This document shows, one piece after another, positions 16,682-25,245 of a stretch of DNA of 64,000 nt. Position 1 is the first letter of the stretch; every line of letters starts with the position of its first letter. The notes beneath the pieces are model-generated. The model searched no databases. It worked only from the letters and a program-made list of their open reading frames with translations, and was not told where the DNA came from. The stretch covers positions 3,534,001 to 3,598,000 of the forward strand of contig NZ_CP017718.1 in NCBI RefSeq assembly GCF_001854405.1. The letters are read 5' to 3'. This DNA is from Hyphomonas sp. Mor2. Lineage in GTDB: Bacteria > Pseudomonadota > Alphaproteobacteria > Caulobacterales > Hyphomonadaceae. Made by a program: the position numbers and the translations under genes.

Positions 16682-18595
16682 ATGGGTAAGATTATTGGAA
16701 TCGACCTCGGCACGACCAATAGCTGCGTCGCTGTCATGGATGGCGGAGACGCCAAGGTTATCGAAAATTCAGAAGGCGCCCGGACGACCCCGTCTGTTGT
16801 CGCTTTCACAGAAGGCGGTGAACGCCTGATCGGGATGCCGGCGCGCCGTCAGGCTGTGACGAACCCCGACTTTACGTTCTACGCGATCAAGCGCCTGATC
16901 GGTCGTACCTTTGACGACCCGACCGCGCAAAAAGACAAAGAGCTGAGCCCGTTTGAAATCGTCAAAGGCCCGAATGGCGATGCCTGGGTCAAAGGCCGCG
17001 ACAAGGATTACGCGCCGCAGGAAGTTTCGGCTTTCATCCTGACCAAGATGAAAGAAACCGCTGAGGCCTATCTCGGCGGTGAAGTCACCCAAGCCGTGAT
17101 CACCGTTCCCGCCTACTTTAACGACGCCCAGCGTCAGGCGACCAAAGATGCCGGTAAGATTGCCGGCCTCGAAGTGCTCCGCATCATTAACGAGCCAACC
17201 GCTGCGGCGCTGGCTTATGGCCTCGACAAAGACGCCAACAAGATCATCGCTGTCTATGACCTCGGCGGCGGGACGTTCGACGTCTCTCTGCTCGAGATTG
17301 GCGACGGCGTGTTTGAAGTGCTCTCGACCAATGGCGACACGTTCCTTGGCGGTGAAGACTTTGACCTGCGCATTGTCGACTTCCTGGCCGACGAGTTCAA
17401 GAAAGAGCAGGGCATTGACCTGAAAGCCGACAAGTTGGCGCTGCAGCGTCTGAAAGAAGAAGCCGAGAAAGCCAAGAAAGAGCTGTCCTCTGCATCCTCT
17501 TACGAAGTGAACCTGCCCTTCATTACCGCCGATGCGACGGGGCCAAAGCACCTGAACATCAAGCTGACCCGCGCCAAGCTGGAAAGCCTGGTGGGTGACC
17601 TGATCAAGCGCACCATCGATCCGTGCAAGAAAGCCCTCGCTGATGCTGGCAAAAACCCGTCCGACATTGATGATGTCGTTCTGGTCGGCGGCATGACGCG
17701 TATGCCTGCGGTCCAGGAAGCGGTGAAAGGCTTCTTCGGCAAGGACCCGCACAAGGGTGTGAACCCGGATGAGGTTGTGGCGCTCGGCGCGGCGATCCAG
17801 GGCGGGGTTCTGCAAGGCGACGTGAAAGACGTGGTCCTGCTCGACGTGACGCCTCTGTCGCTTGGTATTGAGACGCTTGGCGGCGTGTTCACACGCCTGA
17901 TCGATCGCAACACGACGATCCCGACCAAGAAGTCGCAAACCTTTTCAACCGCTGAAGACAATCAGCCTGCGGTGACCATCCGTGTGTTCCAGGGCGAGCG
18001 TGAAATGGCGGCGGACAACAAGATCCTCGGCCAGTTCAATCTCGAAGACATTCCACCTGCCCCGCGCGGTGTGCCGCAAATCGAAGTGACCTTCGACATT
18101 GACGCCAACGGCATTGTCTCGGTCGGCGCGAAAGACAAAGCGACCGGCAAAGAGCAGCAAATCACCATTCAGGCCGATGGCGGTCTCAATGACGCTGACA
18201 TCGAAGCGATGATGAAAGACGCCGAAGCGAACGCCGAAGAAGACAAGAAGCGCCGCGAGCTGGTTGAAGCCAAGAACAATGCCGAGAGCCTGGTCCACCA
18301 GACCGAGAAACAGCTCGAAGAGCATGGCGACAAGGCCAGCGACGAGGTCAAGAAGGAAATCGAGGACGCCGCTGCGGCCCTGAAAACCGCTGCTGAAGGC
18401 GACGACGCTGCCGACATCCAGGCCAAGCATCAGGAGCTGATGAATGCCGCGATGAAACTCGGTGAAGCCATCTATGCGAGCCAGCAGGCCGACGCGGCTG
18501 AAACCGACGCGGCAGCCGATGCTGCGGCGGACGGCGAAGACGTGGTCGACGCTGACTTTGAAGAAGTCGACGACGAGAACCGTCAGAGCGCTTAA
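16682..18595 (+). CDS. dnaK: Chaperone protein DnaK (Hsp70)
   Basis: The 637-residue protein is a complete DnaK. It has [20 protein letters not shown] at the start, the [20 protein letters not shown] and [17 protein letters not shown] nucleotide-binding motifs, the [20 protein letters not shown] linker, and an acidic tail ending [11 protein letters not shown]. It is the ATP-driven cytosolic folding chaperone partnered by GrpE and DnaJ. The ATG at 16682 is preceded by AGGAGAG and fits the family, whereas the open frame from 16619 does not. dnaJ is not downstream; a strong terminator and repeats follow instead. Confidence 0.97.
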   Translation: MGKIIGIDLGTTNSCVAVMDGGDAKVIENSEGARTTPSVVAFTEGGERLIGMPARRQAVTNPDFTFYAIKRLIGRTFDDPTAQKDKELSPFEIVKGPNGDAWVKGRDKDYAPQEVSAFILTKMKETAEAYLGGEVTQAVITVPAYFNDAQRQATKDAGKIAGLEVLRIINEPTAAALAYGLDKDANKIIAVYDLGGGTFDVSLLEIGDGVFEVLSTNGDTFLGGEDFDLRIVDFLADEFKKEQGIDLKADKLALQRLKEEAEKAKKELSSASSYEVNLPFITADATGPKHLNIKLTRAKLESLVGDLIKRTIDPCKKALADAGKNPSDIDDVVLVGGMTRMPAVQEAVKGFFGKDPHKGVNPDEVVALGAAIQGGVLQGDVKDVVLLDVTPLSLGIETLGGVFTRLIDRNTTIPTKKSQTFSTAEDNQPAVTIRVFQGEREMAADNKILGQFNLEDIPPAPRGVPQIEVTFDIDANGIVSVGAKDKATGKEQQITIQADGGLNDADIEAMMKDAEANAEEDKKRRELVEAKNNAESLVHQTEKQLEEHGDKASDEVKKEIEDAAAALKTAAEGDDAADIQAKHQELMNAAMKLGEAIYASQQADAAETDAAADAAADGEDVVDADFEEVDDENRQSA

Positions 18596-18620
18596 GCCTG
18601 ACGGCCTGAACCCGAATGAG

Positions 18621-18648
18621 AAAAGCCCCGCTCCGGCGGGGCTTTTTG
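18621..18648 (+). terminator. Rho-independent terminator of dnaK
   Basis: AAAAGCCCCGC and GCGGGGCTTTTT form a GC-rich stem with a very short loop (TCCG) and a run of T, 26 bases after the dnaK stop codon. The A-tract on the left makes it potentially bidirectional. Confidence 0.9.
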
Positions 18649-18713
18649 TTTCGGAGACGCGTCCGCATTGGGTCAGAAAGAGACGTTGCGCGTCGACCGC
18701 GCCTTCCTCCTGG

Positions 18714-18849
18714 CGCTCTGCCCAGCCCGGTCTGGGCAGCCCATCACGCGCACGTACCGCGAAGAACGGGAGCGAAAACATCTCTCCCGGCTGCTGCCGC
18801 CAGATCTCGTGCTGGGCCCCACGGAAAAGTCCGTGGGGAGCGCTTGAAG
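18714..18849. repeat. Second three-hairpin repeat family, copy 1
   Basis: Three stems occur in a row. They are CTGCCCAG/CTGGGCAG (18718-18739), CGGGAG/CTCCCG (18767-18789) and CCCCACGG/CCGTGGGG (18817-18838), followed by AGCGCTTG. The same three stems, in the same order and with similar spacing, occur at 32182-32317. The intervening bases differ considerably while the stems are kept. Confidence 0.7.
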
Positions 18850-18869
18850 GGGACCTCAATTCTTCAGGC

Positions 18870-18951
18870 CCTCATCCTGAGCGAAGTCGAAGGATCAAGG
18901 GCCGTGCTTCCCTGAAGCCCGCCTCGTCCTTCGACTTCGCTCAGGATGAGG
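18870..18951. repeat. Palindrome with 25-bp arms, copy 2
   Basis: The arms 18870-18894 and 18927-18951 are perfect reverse complements and identical to those at 14292-14373; the 32-base loop differs at a few positions. As in the first copy, it is followed by a 21-base conserved word and then a 76-bp three-hairpin element. Confidence 0.75.
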
Positions 18952-19030
18952 CTAATCAGGATACGCTCTTTAGACCGGACATACCTGCGCAGGGGTCGTC
19001 GGATAGATTGCTGTTCTCCAAGTCCCGCTT

Positions 19031-19106
19031 TGCCAACGCAAGTTGGCACCCATGGCGGCTGGCTGATTATTTTCTCAACCGCCATAGTTCCTGACTTTCG
19101 TCAGGA
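19031..19106 (+). repeat. Three-hairpin 76-bp element, copy 3
   Basis: Hairpin 1 is TGCCAAC/GTTGGCA with loop GCAA. The middle stem is CCATGGCGG/CCGCCATAG (one mismatch). Hairpin 3 is TCCTGAC/GTCAGGA with loop TTTC. The bases after it (GCGGGAAATATGTACTGC) resemble those after copy 1 (AACGGGACCTATGTCCTGC), so the element extends somewhat beyond 76 bases in these two copies. Confidence 0.75.
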
Positions 19107-19253
19107 AAGCGGGAAATATGTACTGCGCTCCCGATAAGGGTTTCACCATATCCGCTCATTCCGGCGCAAACCGGGATCTCATTGACTTGCGCGCGAAGAC
19201 CAGTAATTTACGATTTCTATAATAACGAAGTCCACGAAGGAAGGACGTACGTG

Positions 19254-20486
19254 ATGTCACATCCAGAACGCGGCCCGGAAAAGGAAAACGCGACGCTCAC
19301 CGAAATTCCAATCGTCGACTGGAGTGACCTCGAGCTTAATCGGACGAAACTGCTGGATGATATACGCTTCGCGCTCTCGGAGTGCGGCTTCATGGTCCTG
19401 ATCAATGCGCCGGGCCTGGATGATGAATTCCAACAGCGTGCGTTCCGCGAAGTCCGCGGGTTTTTCGATGCGCCGATGGACATCAAGAAGACCGCTCATA
19501 TTTCAAACACGCCCTATTTTCGGGGCTACACACTGCCGACACCAAATGATCGTGGCCATGGTCAGGTGATTGAAAACTTCCAGTATTCATTCGAACAAGA
19601 GCCGGTAGGCGCCCATGATGATGCCAGCCTGCCCCTGCACGAACGTTTGTTCCGTGGTCCAAACACTTGGCCAGATACGGAGACACTTCCCGGCTTTCGT
19701 CCTGTCATCGAAGAGTTGTGTGAAACCTATCACCGGCTGACCCATATGCTTGGCGAGTTGATCGTGGAGTCTTTGGGGGAGGATCCAGCGGAGTTTCGTA
19801 AGTATTTCGACTTCGATCAGCCAGACTTGGCGGGGAGTTTGAATCACAATTTTTCCCTCTCCACATTTCCGGAATCGGAACGAAAGAAGGTGCGCGAGGC
19901 CTATGCGAAATTCGACAGTAAGAATGTCGGCACACACATAGACGGACCGCCTTTTGTGGCCCTGCTGATCAATGACAGGCCCGGGTTGCAAGTCGTCGCT
20001 GGGGAAGGCAAATGGATGAATGCGCCGGTCACCTGTCGTACGGCCGAAGGAGATTACGATGTGCCGGTCATTCCAGGTTCGGTGATCGTCAACACTGGCG
20101 GCACCTGTATGCATCTCACAGAAGGACGTTATGCAGCGACGCTTCATCGCGTGAATACAACCCTCATTCCCGAAGGCGAAACGCGCGTGTCCATGCCGTA
20201 TTTCCTGGTCCCGAAAATGGAAGGAGATTTGATCCCATTTGGCAGGTCTGCAGCGACGCAAGACGGTGCCTCAGGGTATGATGTCGGACGCGACCGCGGC
20301 GCGAATGCTTGTGTCAATCGGATGTCGACATTTCCGCAGGTTACACGGCGATGGTGGAAAGACGAGTTTGAGGCATTGAAGGAGAAAGCACGCCAGGAGG
20401 TCGAATCAGAAACCCAGGCTGCGTTTGATCTCGCGGCCCAGCGCGGCAAGCGATACAAACAGAAACACGCGTCAAGCAGCCGATGA
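19254..20486 (+). CDS. 2-oxoglutarate/Fe(II)-dependent oxygenase (IPNS-like)
   Basis: The 410-residue product has the isopenicillin-N-synthase/DIOX-N layout: an N-terminal IPIVDWSDL segment with SECGFMVLINAPG, and a C-terminal double-stranded beta-helix with iron ligands His228, Asp230 (THIDGPPF) and His298 (ATLHRV). Arg311 and Ser313 (RVSMPYF) should bind 2-oxoglutarate. It should hydroxylate or otherwise oxidise a small molecule; the substrate is unknown. A GTG at 19251 is an alternative start directly before the chosen ATG, both served by GAAGGAAGG. The nearby DNA is slightly less GC-rich than the surroundings. It stands alone, with no operon partner. Confidence 0.82.
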   Translation: MSHPERGPEKENATLTEIPIVDWSDLELNRTKLLDDIRFALSECGFMVLINAPGLDDEFQQRAFREVRGFFDAPMDIKKTAHISNTPYFRGYTLPTPNDRGHGQVIENFQYSFEQEPVGAHDDASLPLHERLFRGPNTWPDTETLPGFRPVIEELCETYHRLTHMLGELIVESLGEDPAEFRKYFDFDQPDLAGSLNHNFSLSTFPESERKKVREAYAKFDSKNVGTHIDGPPFVALLINDRPGLQVVAGEGKWMNAPVTCRTAEGDYDVPVIPGSVIVNTGGTCMHLTEGRYAATLHRVNTTLIPEGETRVSMPYFLVPKMEGDLIPFGRSAATQDGASGYDVGRDRGANACVNRMSTFPQVTRRWWKDEFEALKEKARQEVESETQAAFDLAAQRGKRYKQKHASSSR

Positions 20487-20669
20487 AAACTGATTTGGTT
20501 CTGCGCAATTCCGCTGCGCGGAAAACGTGTGATCCAAATTCAACCGGTACCATGAGACGTCAGTGGGAAACAAAACCACCCCCGGCCACCTCCGAAACCA
20601 GGCGAGACCCTCATGACCGCTATCGCGCGAGTGGATGACAAAGCCAGTTCAGTTGGCTAAGCGAGAGTC

Positions 20670-21068
20670 ATGCTGAGAAGATGGCTCATGCGCATCACCG
20701 ACTTTGGTATGCTCACGTATTGGGGCGTCACCGCGATGATGGCGCTCTCTATCATCTCGATACCGGGCGAGTGGTTGTTCAAGGACTACCATGACGCGCG
20801 TGTGATGGCCTGGAACTGGTCGTTTCTGCCGATCGATCTCTTGCTCTCTATCACCGGGATCTGGGCGCTGAGACTAGAGAATAGAGGCGATCAGAAGTGG
20901 CGGCTATGGGCGACCATCTCTCTGACGCTGACGGTCTGCGCCGGCTTGATGGCGATCAGTTACTGGGTGCTGGTGCAAGACTTCGATCCGGCCTGGTGGA
21001 TCCCAAACCTGTTCTTGATGATCTGGCCGCTACCCTTCTTGTACCAGTTGGTCACGGAGCCTGAATGA
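20670..21068 (+). CDS. DUF5360 (YvaD-like) membrane protein
   Basis: The 132-residue protein has four hydrophobic segments. The pattern MRITDFGMLTYWGVTAMM ... LFKDYHDARVMAWNWSFLPIDLLLS strongly recalls B. subtilis YvaD (DUF5360), where the same FKDY ... WNWSF.P.DL stretch occurs. Function is unknown for the family. It is a single gene between the oxygenase and the convergent indoleamine dioxygenase gene. A second in-frame ATG at 20688 could be the true start. Confidence 0.6.
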   Translation: MLRRWLMRITDFGMLTYWGVTAMMALSIISIPGEWLFKDYHDARVMAWNWSFLPIDLLLSITGIWALRLENRGDQKWRLWATISLTLTVCAGLMAISYWVLVQDFDPAWWIPNLFLMIWPLPFLYQLVTEPE

Positions 21069-21120
21069 CCGCCATGACGGCCAAAGCAAGCATCCGCTAG
21101 CCCAACGCGCGCGCTTCCCC

Positions 21121-22302
21121 CTAAGCCGCGTTTGCCGCGTTCGAGATCAATCGCGCCGCGGTCTCATCGCGGTGCTTCTTGAGATAGCGCATGAACGGCG
21201 TCCCGCCCGTGCCGACCTCTGTATCGTTGCCCGACGCCGCGCGATGCTGCTTGTTGATATAGCTGGCGGCGTATTCCAGGTGGCGGGTGCGGAAGTCAGC
21301 GATGGCCTGGATGATCGAATTGTAGGCCTCGGTCAGGCCGCGATGCCCGGACGTTTCGACAAAGGCCCGCAGCCCGCTCGCGGCGCGCGTATCGTCGATG
21401 AAGCGGCGGTGCGCCGGCGGGCGGTAAATGTGCAGCTGGTCGAGATATTCGCGCAGCGGATCAGCGGCATGCCCGACGCCCATCAATGCATCCATAGCCG
21501 GGACAATGGAGGATTGTGAGCCGGTCTGGCCGCGAAAGGCCTGCGCCTCGGAGCCATAGCGGTCCACGCCTTCATAGATGATCCCGTTCGGCAAAGCCGG
21601 ATTGTCGCGCCAGCCGTGAATGTAAGGGCGGACGCGCTCGAAATAGATATACGGGTCGCAGCGCTCCGGCATCCGGTCGAAGATCGCATTGATGGTGCGC
21701 CAGGTCTCCGCCATGCCTTCCAAAAGGGTCTGGGTCTTGGCGACATCCTGGGCATTGCTGGCTTCGATCACGGGTCCAAAAGCGGCGAGGGCCTTGCCCG
21801 CGGCGGCCTCGATGGCGACGTGAACGAGGACGAACCAGTTCTCATCCTGCCCGTTCAGGAAGTTCTGGATCATGTAGATATTATCGAGGTCGATCGGCCC
21901 CTGCTTGTCGACCAGGCCCCAATTGTCGAGCACATAGCCGGAATAGGGCAGCAAAGGTTGCTGACCGAGATGATCGGCGAGGGCGACCATCGGCACGGCC
22001 AGACATGCGGGCAGGACGTGCGGCGCTTTCGGCTCGCCCCAGACAAAGGCCTGAACCATGAACGAGTAGTGCACCATGCACATCCGCGCTTCCGCATCGC
22101 TCATGCGCTCGAGCGGGAGATCGATCCGCGGCAGACGCTCCACCAGAAGCGCGCGCACGCGCCCGGTGGGCAGCAATTGCGGGAGCGACATGGCCACGTC
22201 GCGGATCACCGCAAGATCATCGCGCAGGACGACTTCATCGGCATTGTGCCGGCTCAGAAATCCGCGCTCTGCGGACATGTCATAGTCAGAAAGATTCAGC
22301 AT
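21121..22302 (-). CDS. Indoleamine 2,3-dioxygenase family protein
   Basis: The 393-residue protein matches the IDO family through its C-terminal half: VRPYIHGWRDNPALPNGIIYEG, then GQTGSQSSIVPAMD (compare FAGGSAGQSS), YRPPAHRRFI, FRTRHLEYAASYI (its His is the expected heme ligand) and GTGGTPFMRYLKKHRDET. IDOs are heme enzymes that open the indole ring of tryptophan to N-formylkynurenine. The ATG at 22302 is supported by ACGGGAG upstream; the longer frame is not. It is divergent from an Lrp/AsnC regulator, an arrangement also seen for kynurenine-pathway genes. No kynureninase or formamidase gene is visible nearby, so the product may not be kynurenine catabolism as usual. Confidence 0.85.
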   Translation of the reverse strand: MLNLSDYDMSAERGFLSRHNADEVVLRDDLAVIRDVAMSLPQLLPTGRVRALLVERLPRIDLPLERMSDAEARMCMVHYSFMVQAFVWGEPKAPHVLPACLAVPMVALADHLGQQPLLPYSGYVLDNWGLVDKQGPIDLDNIYMIQNFLNGQDENWFVLVHVAIEAAAGKALAAFGPVIEASNAQDVAKTQTLLEGMAETWRTINAIFDRMPERCDPYIYFERVRPYIHGWRDNPALPNGIIYEGVDRYGSEAQAFRGQTGSQSSIVPAMDALMGVGHAADPLREYLDQLHIYRPPAHRRFIDDTRAASGLRAFVETSGHRGLTEAYNSIIQAIADFRTRHLEYAASYINKQHRAASGNDTEVGTGGTPFMRYLKKHRDETAARLISNAANAA

Positions 22303-22314
22303 GTTTTGCACTCC

Positions 22315-22336
22315 CGTATTATCTTGCAATAATACG
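22315..22336. promoter_or_regulatory. Perfect 8-bp inverted repeat, candidate Lrp-type operator
   Basis: CGTATTAT (22315-22322) and ATAATACG (22329-22336) are exact inverted repeats with a 6-base spacer CTTGCA. The site is 13 bases from the IDO start codon on one side and 59 bases before the regulator on the other. Additional TTGCA words flank it. Position and symmetry suggest the binding site of the adjacent Lrp/AsnC protein. Confidence 0.55.
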
Positions 22337-22394
22337 TGGATTTCTGCGCAATTTCTCACTTAATGGGGCTGTAATAGTATGTTATGTGCAACAA

Positions 22395-22847
22395 ATGACG
22401 GAATTAGATGCAATCAGTCGCAATATATTGCAAACCCTGGAAGGCGATGGGCGGATCAGCAATACCGACCTGGCCGCCCGAGTTGGCTTGTCGCCGTCGG
22501 CTTGCCTGAGGCGCGTGCAGGAGCTTGAGCGGACCGGTTGGATCCAGGGCTATCGCGCGGTGCTGGACCGGACCAAGATGGGGACAGGCATCGTCGTCTT
22601 CGTGATGGTCGGGCTGGACGCGCACCTGTCCAAGGATGCCCGCGCCTTTGAGCGGGCCATGGATGTCGCTCCACAAGTGCGCGAGTGCCACAATATCACC
22701 GGCGCGGTGGAATATTTGCTGCGCGTCGAAGTGGCGGACCTGCCCGCCTATAAGGACTTTCACGCCAATATTCTCGGCGTACTGCCGCAGGTGCGGTCAA
22801 TCACCTCGCATATCAGCCTCGGCTCGCCGAAGGATAAGCGGGCCTAG
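22395..22847 (+). CDS. Lrp/AsnC-family transcriptional regulator
   Basis: The 150-residue protein has the winged helix LDAISRNILQTLEGDGRISN ... LAARVGLSPSACLRRVQELE, with the typical AsnC recognition helix, and a C-terminal RAM ligand-binding domain (VREC..ITGAVEYLLRVEVADLPAYKDF). The ATG at 22395 was chosen, but an in-frame GTG at 22386 is possible. Such regulators often bind amino acids or related compounds. Being divergent from IDO with a symmetric site between them, it probably senses tryptophan or kynurenine, by analogy with KynR-type regulators; that is inference. Its end overlaps the convergent PhyH gene by 4 bases. Confidence 0.88.
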   Translation: MTELDAISRNILQTLEGDGRISNTDLAARVGLSPSACLRRVQELERTGWIQGYRAVLDRTKMGTGIVVFVMVGLDAHLSKDARAFERAMDVAPQVRECHNITGAVEYLLRVEVADLPAYKDFHANILGVLPQVRSITSHISLGSPKDKRA

Positions 22848-23734
22848 ACAGCACCTTCCTGTGCGCGGGCGGAGACTTTGTCGTACATGTCATCGCCCCA
22901 GGACGCGACTTTTCCATTGAACAGGAAATCCGGTGGAACCACTTCCGGACCTTTGCCGGGGGGCAGTGGCGGGGTGAAATAACCAAGCGCATAAGAGCCC
23001 ATGGCATAGCCCAGCATGGCCTGCAGCTCGGGATCAAAATCCTTGGCGATCTCAGGCGGGCAGGACAGATACTGGTTCTCTTCCTGACGCAGCCAGCCCA
23101 GCGCATAGGTTATGTTGAGCCCAATGCGATCGCTATCCGAGATGTTCGCGCCGCCGCTATGCACGACTGAGCCGGAATAGACGAGCACCGACCCGGCTTC
23201 CATTTCGGCATACTCGACTTCGTCGCGGCTCGGATGGCGCTCTGGGTCCCAGGTGTTGGAGCCGGGAATGACATTGGTCGCGCCATTCTCTTTGGTGAAA
23301 TCGGTCACCGCCCAGATCGTGTTGAACTGAGGTTCCAGGCTCGGCAGCAAATAGCCGCCCCAGGCCAGCCGGTCGCGGTGCAGCGGCTGAACCTCCTGGC
23401 CCGGCCTGATGCGGATAAACTGGGTCAGGTGCAGCTGGATGGTCTCGCAATAGGGCGCCAGGAACGCTTTCGCCCCTTCGACGATGGTCGGCTGCATCAC
23501 CGCATCGCGGCAGGCGGCGGAGCGCGCGACCAGAGCGCCAGTGCGCGTGGTCTTGCGCCCGGTAAAGTCATCGCGTCCGGTCTCCGTCGCGTCTATGAAA
23601 GGCATGCATTCCGCCTTCATCTGCGCCAGTCCGTCGGCGCCCAGAACGCCTTCAACAATACAGGCGCCATCCGTCTTCAAAGCCTCCACCAGGTGTTCAG
23701 ACTTGGCTGTAGCAGGCAGGTATTTCAAAGGCAT
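22844..23734 (-). CDS. Phytanoyl-CoA dioxygenase (PhyH) family oxygenase
   Basis: The 296-residue protein has the PhyH core. Iron ligands are His119 and Asp121 in PLHRDRLAW and His192 in YSGSVVHSGGAN. The DFTKENGATNVIPGSN segment matches the family (ENG.L.viPGSH). The distal Arg that should hold 2-oxoglutarate is probably in DSDRIGLNITYA. Such enzymes hydroxylate acyl-CoAs or small natural products. The TetR-type gene upstream lies 12 bases away on the same strand, so both are probably one transcript with the regulator first. Confidence 0.82.
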   Translation of the reverse strand: MPLKYLPATAKSEHLVEALKTDGACIVEGVLGADGLAQMKAECMPFIDATETGRDDFTGRKTTRTGALVARSAACRDAVMQPTIVEGAKAFLAPYCETIQLHLTQFIRIRPGQEVQPLHRDRLAWGGYLLPSLEPQFNTIWAVTDFTKENGATNVIPGSNTWDPERHPSRDEVEYAEMEAGSVLVYSGSVVHSGGANISDSDRIGLNITYALGWLRQEENQYLSCPPEIAKDFDPELQAMLGYAMGSYALGYFTPPLPPGKGPEVVPPDFLFNGKVASWGDDMYDKVSARAQEGAV

Positions 23735-23746
23735 GAGAGGCCTCCT

Positions 23747-24325
23747 CTATGGGGTGACGGGTTGGGGCGAAAAGGATGCGATGATCGGCGAGATGAGCTG
23801 GTCGAGCAGGGCGACTTGCCGGGCTTCCGGCCACAATTCCGGTTCCAGCGTGGCGCGTGTGCCGACCCCGTCGACCGCAGCGATGATCGCGGCGGCGGCC
23901 AGGTGCGGGTCGGGGTGGATGCCCTCCATGTCCTCTGCCACGGCGGTCTCGATCTCGGCATAGAATTGCCGGTGGATCTGGGCCAGTGGCTCAGAATGCG
24001 GGGCCCGGCCCCAATAGGCGAGCCAGACTTTCCATTCCTTGCGCTTTTCATCATTGACCGGCAAGGCGGAGGCGATCTCTGCGACGCTGGGCGGATTGTC
24101 CGGCTGTCCGATCTGGATGAACAGCCGCGTGCAAACTTCTTCCAGAGCCGCGGCGAGGACGGCATCCTTGTCGGAGAAATAGTGCGCGATTGAGCCGGTC
24201 GTGACCCCGGCCATGCGGGCAATGTCGGTCAGTTTCACCCCGCTCAGGCCATTCTTGGCAATCGCGTCTACAGCTGCAGAGGCAATGGCGCGGCGACGTT
24301 CCTCATGATCGACAATTTTTGGCAT
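23747..24325 (-). CDS. TetR-family transcriptional regulator
   Basis: The ATG at 24325 gives a 192-residue protein starting MPKIVDHEERRRAIASAAVD with the helix-turn-helix LTDIARMAGVTTGSIAHYFSDKDAVL, close in style to BetI. The C-terminal ligand domain has no further hints. It probably controls the PhyH gene that follows, and may respond to its substrate. The upstream divergent region holds a perfect 10-bp palindrome GGTTCGAACC at 24365-24374 that could be its operator. Longer upstream reading of this frame is not supported. Confidence 0.85.
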   Translation of the reverse strand: MPKIVDHEERRRAIASAAVDAIAKNGLSGVKLTDIARMAGVTTGSIAHYFSDKDAVLAAALEEVCTRLFIQIGQPDNPPSVAEIASALPVNDEKRKEWKVWLAYWGRAPHSEPLAQIHRQFYAEIETAVAEDMEGIHPDPHLAAAAIIAAVDGVGTRATLEPELWPEARQVALLDQLISPIIASFSPQPVTP

Positions 24326-24456
24326 AATGGTGATAATAAAAAAGAAACGCGGTTTGTCAAGAGAGGTTCGAACCGACTGGTACGGGTGAAGCCGAGCGAG
24401 GCGGGTCGTGCAGAAGCCGGCGACGCGCGAATCCTGCGATGTGTGAATCAATTAAA

Positions 24457-24468
24457 TGAACGTGTTCA
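24457..24468. promoter_or_regulatory. Candidate TetR operator upstream of the Coq4-like gene
   Basis: TGAAC GT GTTCA (24457-24468) is an inverted repeat with a 2-base spacer. It lies inside a wider pair TGTGAA (24442-24447) / TTCACA (24465-24470), about 50 bases before the Coq4 start. A TetR gene is the second gene of this operon, so autoregulation is plausible. Confidence 0.35.
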
Positions 24469-24516
24469 CAAAACAGAAATCCTGTGCTACAGAGACGGAC
24501 ACTCAGGAGGAAACTC

Positions 24517-25236
24517 ATGTCCGCACCGATCACCGACAAGCCGCCCATCGTCGACCGCGCCTTTGTTGACAAGTTCATGGTCTCAGTCGATCGGCCGCTC
24601 GATTATGGGGTCTATTTCCTGTTCCATGACTGGTGGGAAGGCGCCACGACCGAAGCGATCGACGCCTATATGGAGGAGCTCCAAAACATTCCCGGTGCCA
24701 CGGCGTTCCTGAAGGAGGGCTATATCGCCGAGCCGCTCACCGTCGAAGGCTTGCGGGATTACAGCCCCGGGACCCTCGGCGCAGCGTATCGCGACTTTGT
24801 CGAGGAAAACAATCTGATCGAGAATTTTGGCCGCGATTATCGGGCCTTTCAAAAGCAGCTGAAATCCTCCGGCAAGCTCGACCGGATGCCGAACGAGATG
24901 GCTTACATGATGGTGCGCGGGACGCAGCTGCATGATTTCATGCATGTCCTCACCGGCTATGGCGCGACCATCCCGGGAGAGCTGGCGCTCGCCTCCTACT
25001 ATCTGTCACAGATCCGCTTTCCCTATCATGCGATCCGCCTCGCCGTGACCATGGCCCATACGGCGCTGGTCGCACCGAAAGGCGTGGTGCCGAGCATGGA
25101 TGCCTTCGTCGACGGTTGGTACTATGGCCGCAACTCGACCAATATCAATTTCGAGAAATGGGAAGAGCGAATGGGCGAGCCGCTGGCTGCACTACAAGCA
25201 GAAATGAACTTGCGCCAGATCGCGAAAGCCGCCTAA
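24517..25236 (+). CDS. Coq4-family protein
   Basis: The 239-residue protein shares the Coq4 hallmark HDxxHxxTG, here LHDFMHVLTGYGATIPGELALAS, which binds a metal ion in yeast and human Coq4. RDYRAFQKQLKSSGKLDRMP also fits. COQ4 proteins help assemble the ubiquinone biosynthesis complex and have been assigned C1 decarboxylation/hydroxylation. Here no other ubi gene is adjacent, and a TetR gene follows after 9 bases, so this copy may have a pathway-specific rather than a housekeeping role. AGGAGGAAACTC precedes the ATG at 24517. Confidence 0.78.
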   Translation: MSAPITDKPPIVDRAFVDKFMVSVDRPLDYGVYFLFHDWWEGATTEAIDAYMEELQNIPGATAFLKEGYIAEPLTVEGLRDYSPGTLGAAYRDFVEENNLIENFGRDYRAFQKQLKSSGKLDRMPNEMAYMMVRGTQLHDFMHVLTGYGATIPGELALASYYLSQIRFPYHAIRLAVTMAHTALVAPKGVVPSMDAFVDGWYYGRNSTNINFEKWEERMGEPLAALQAEMNLRQIAKAA

Positions 25237-25245
25237 ACCGCCTGT

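Larger units (their letters stand above)
18596..19250. other. 655-base gene-free region: terminator followed by repeat families
   Basis: From the dnaK stop codon to the oxygenase gene I find no credible coding sequence. In order the region holds the dnaK terminator, one three-hairpin element of the second family (18714-18849), a long-arm palindrome (18870-18951), the 21-base word (18957-18977), and a 76-bp three-hairpin element (19031-19106). About 145 bases of unmarked sequence, with a CCGG-type inverted word near 19165-19180, precede the oxygenase start. Confidence 0.7.

Noticed and set aside
16769-17938. A 389-codon open frame antisense to dnaK
   Set aside because: The forward frame is unmistakably DnaK; the antisense frame is a known artefact of GC-rich dnaK genes.
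14136-19250. CRISPR array
   Set aside because: Repeats are few, long, internally palindromic and not regularly spaced with unique spacers; no cas genes are present.
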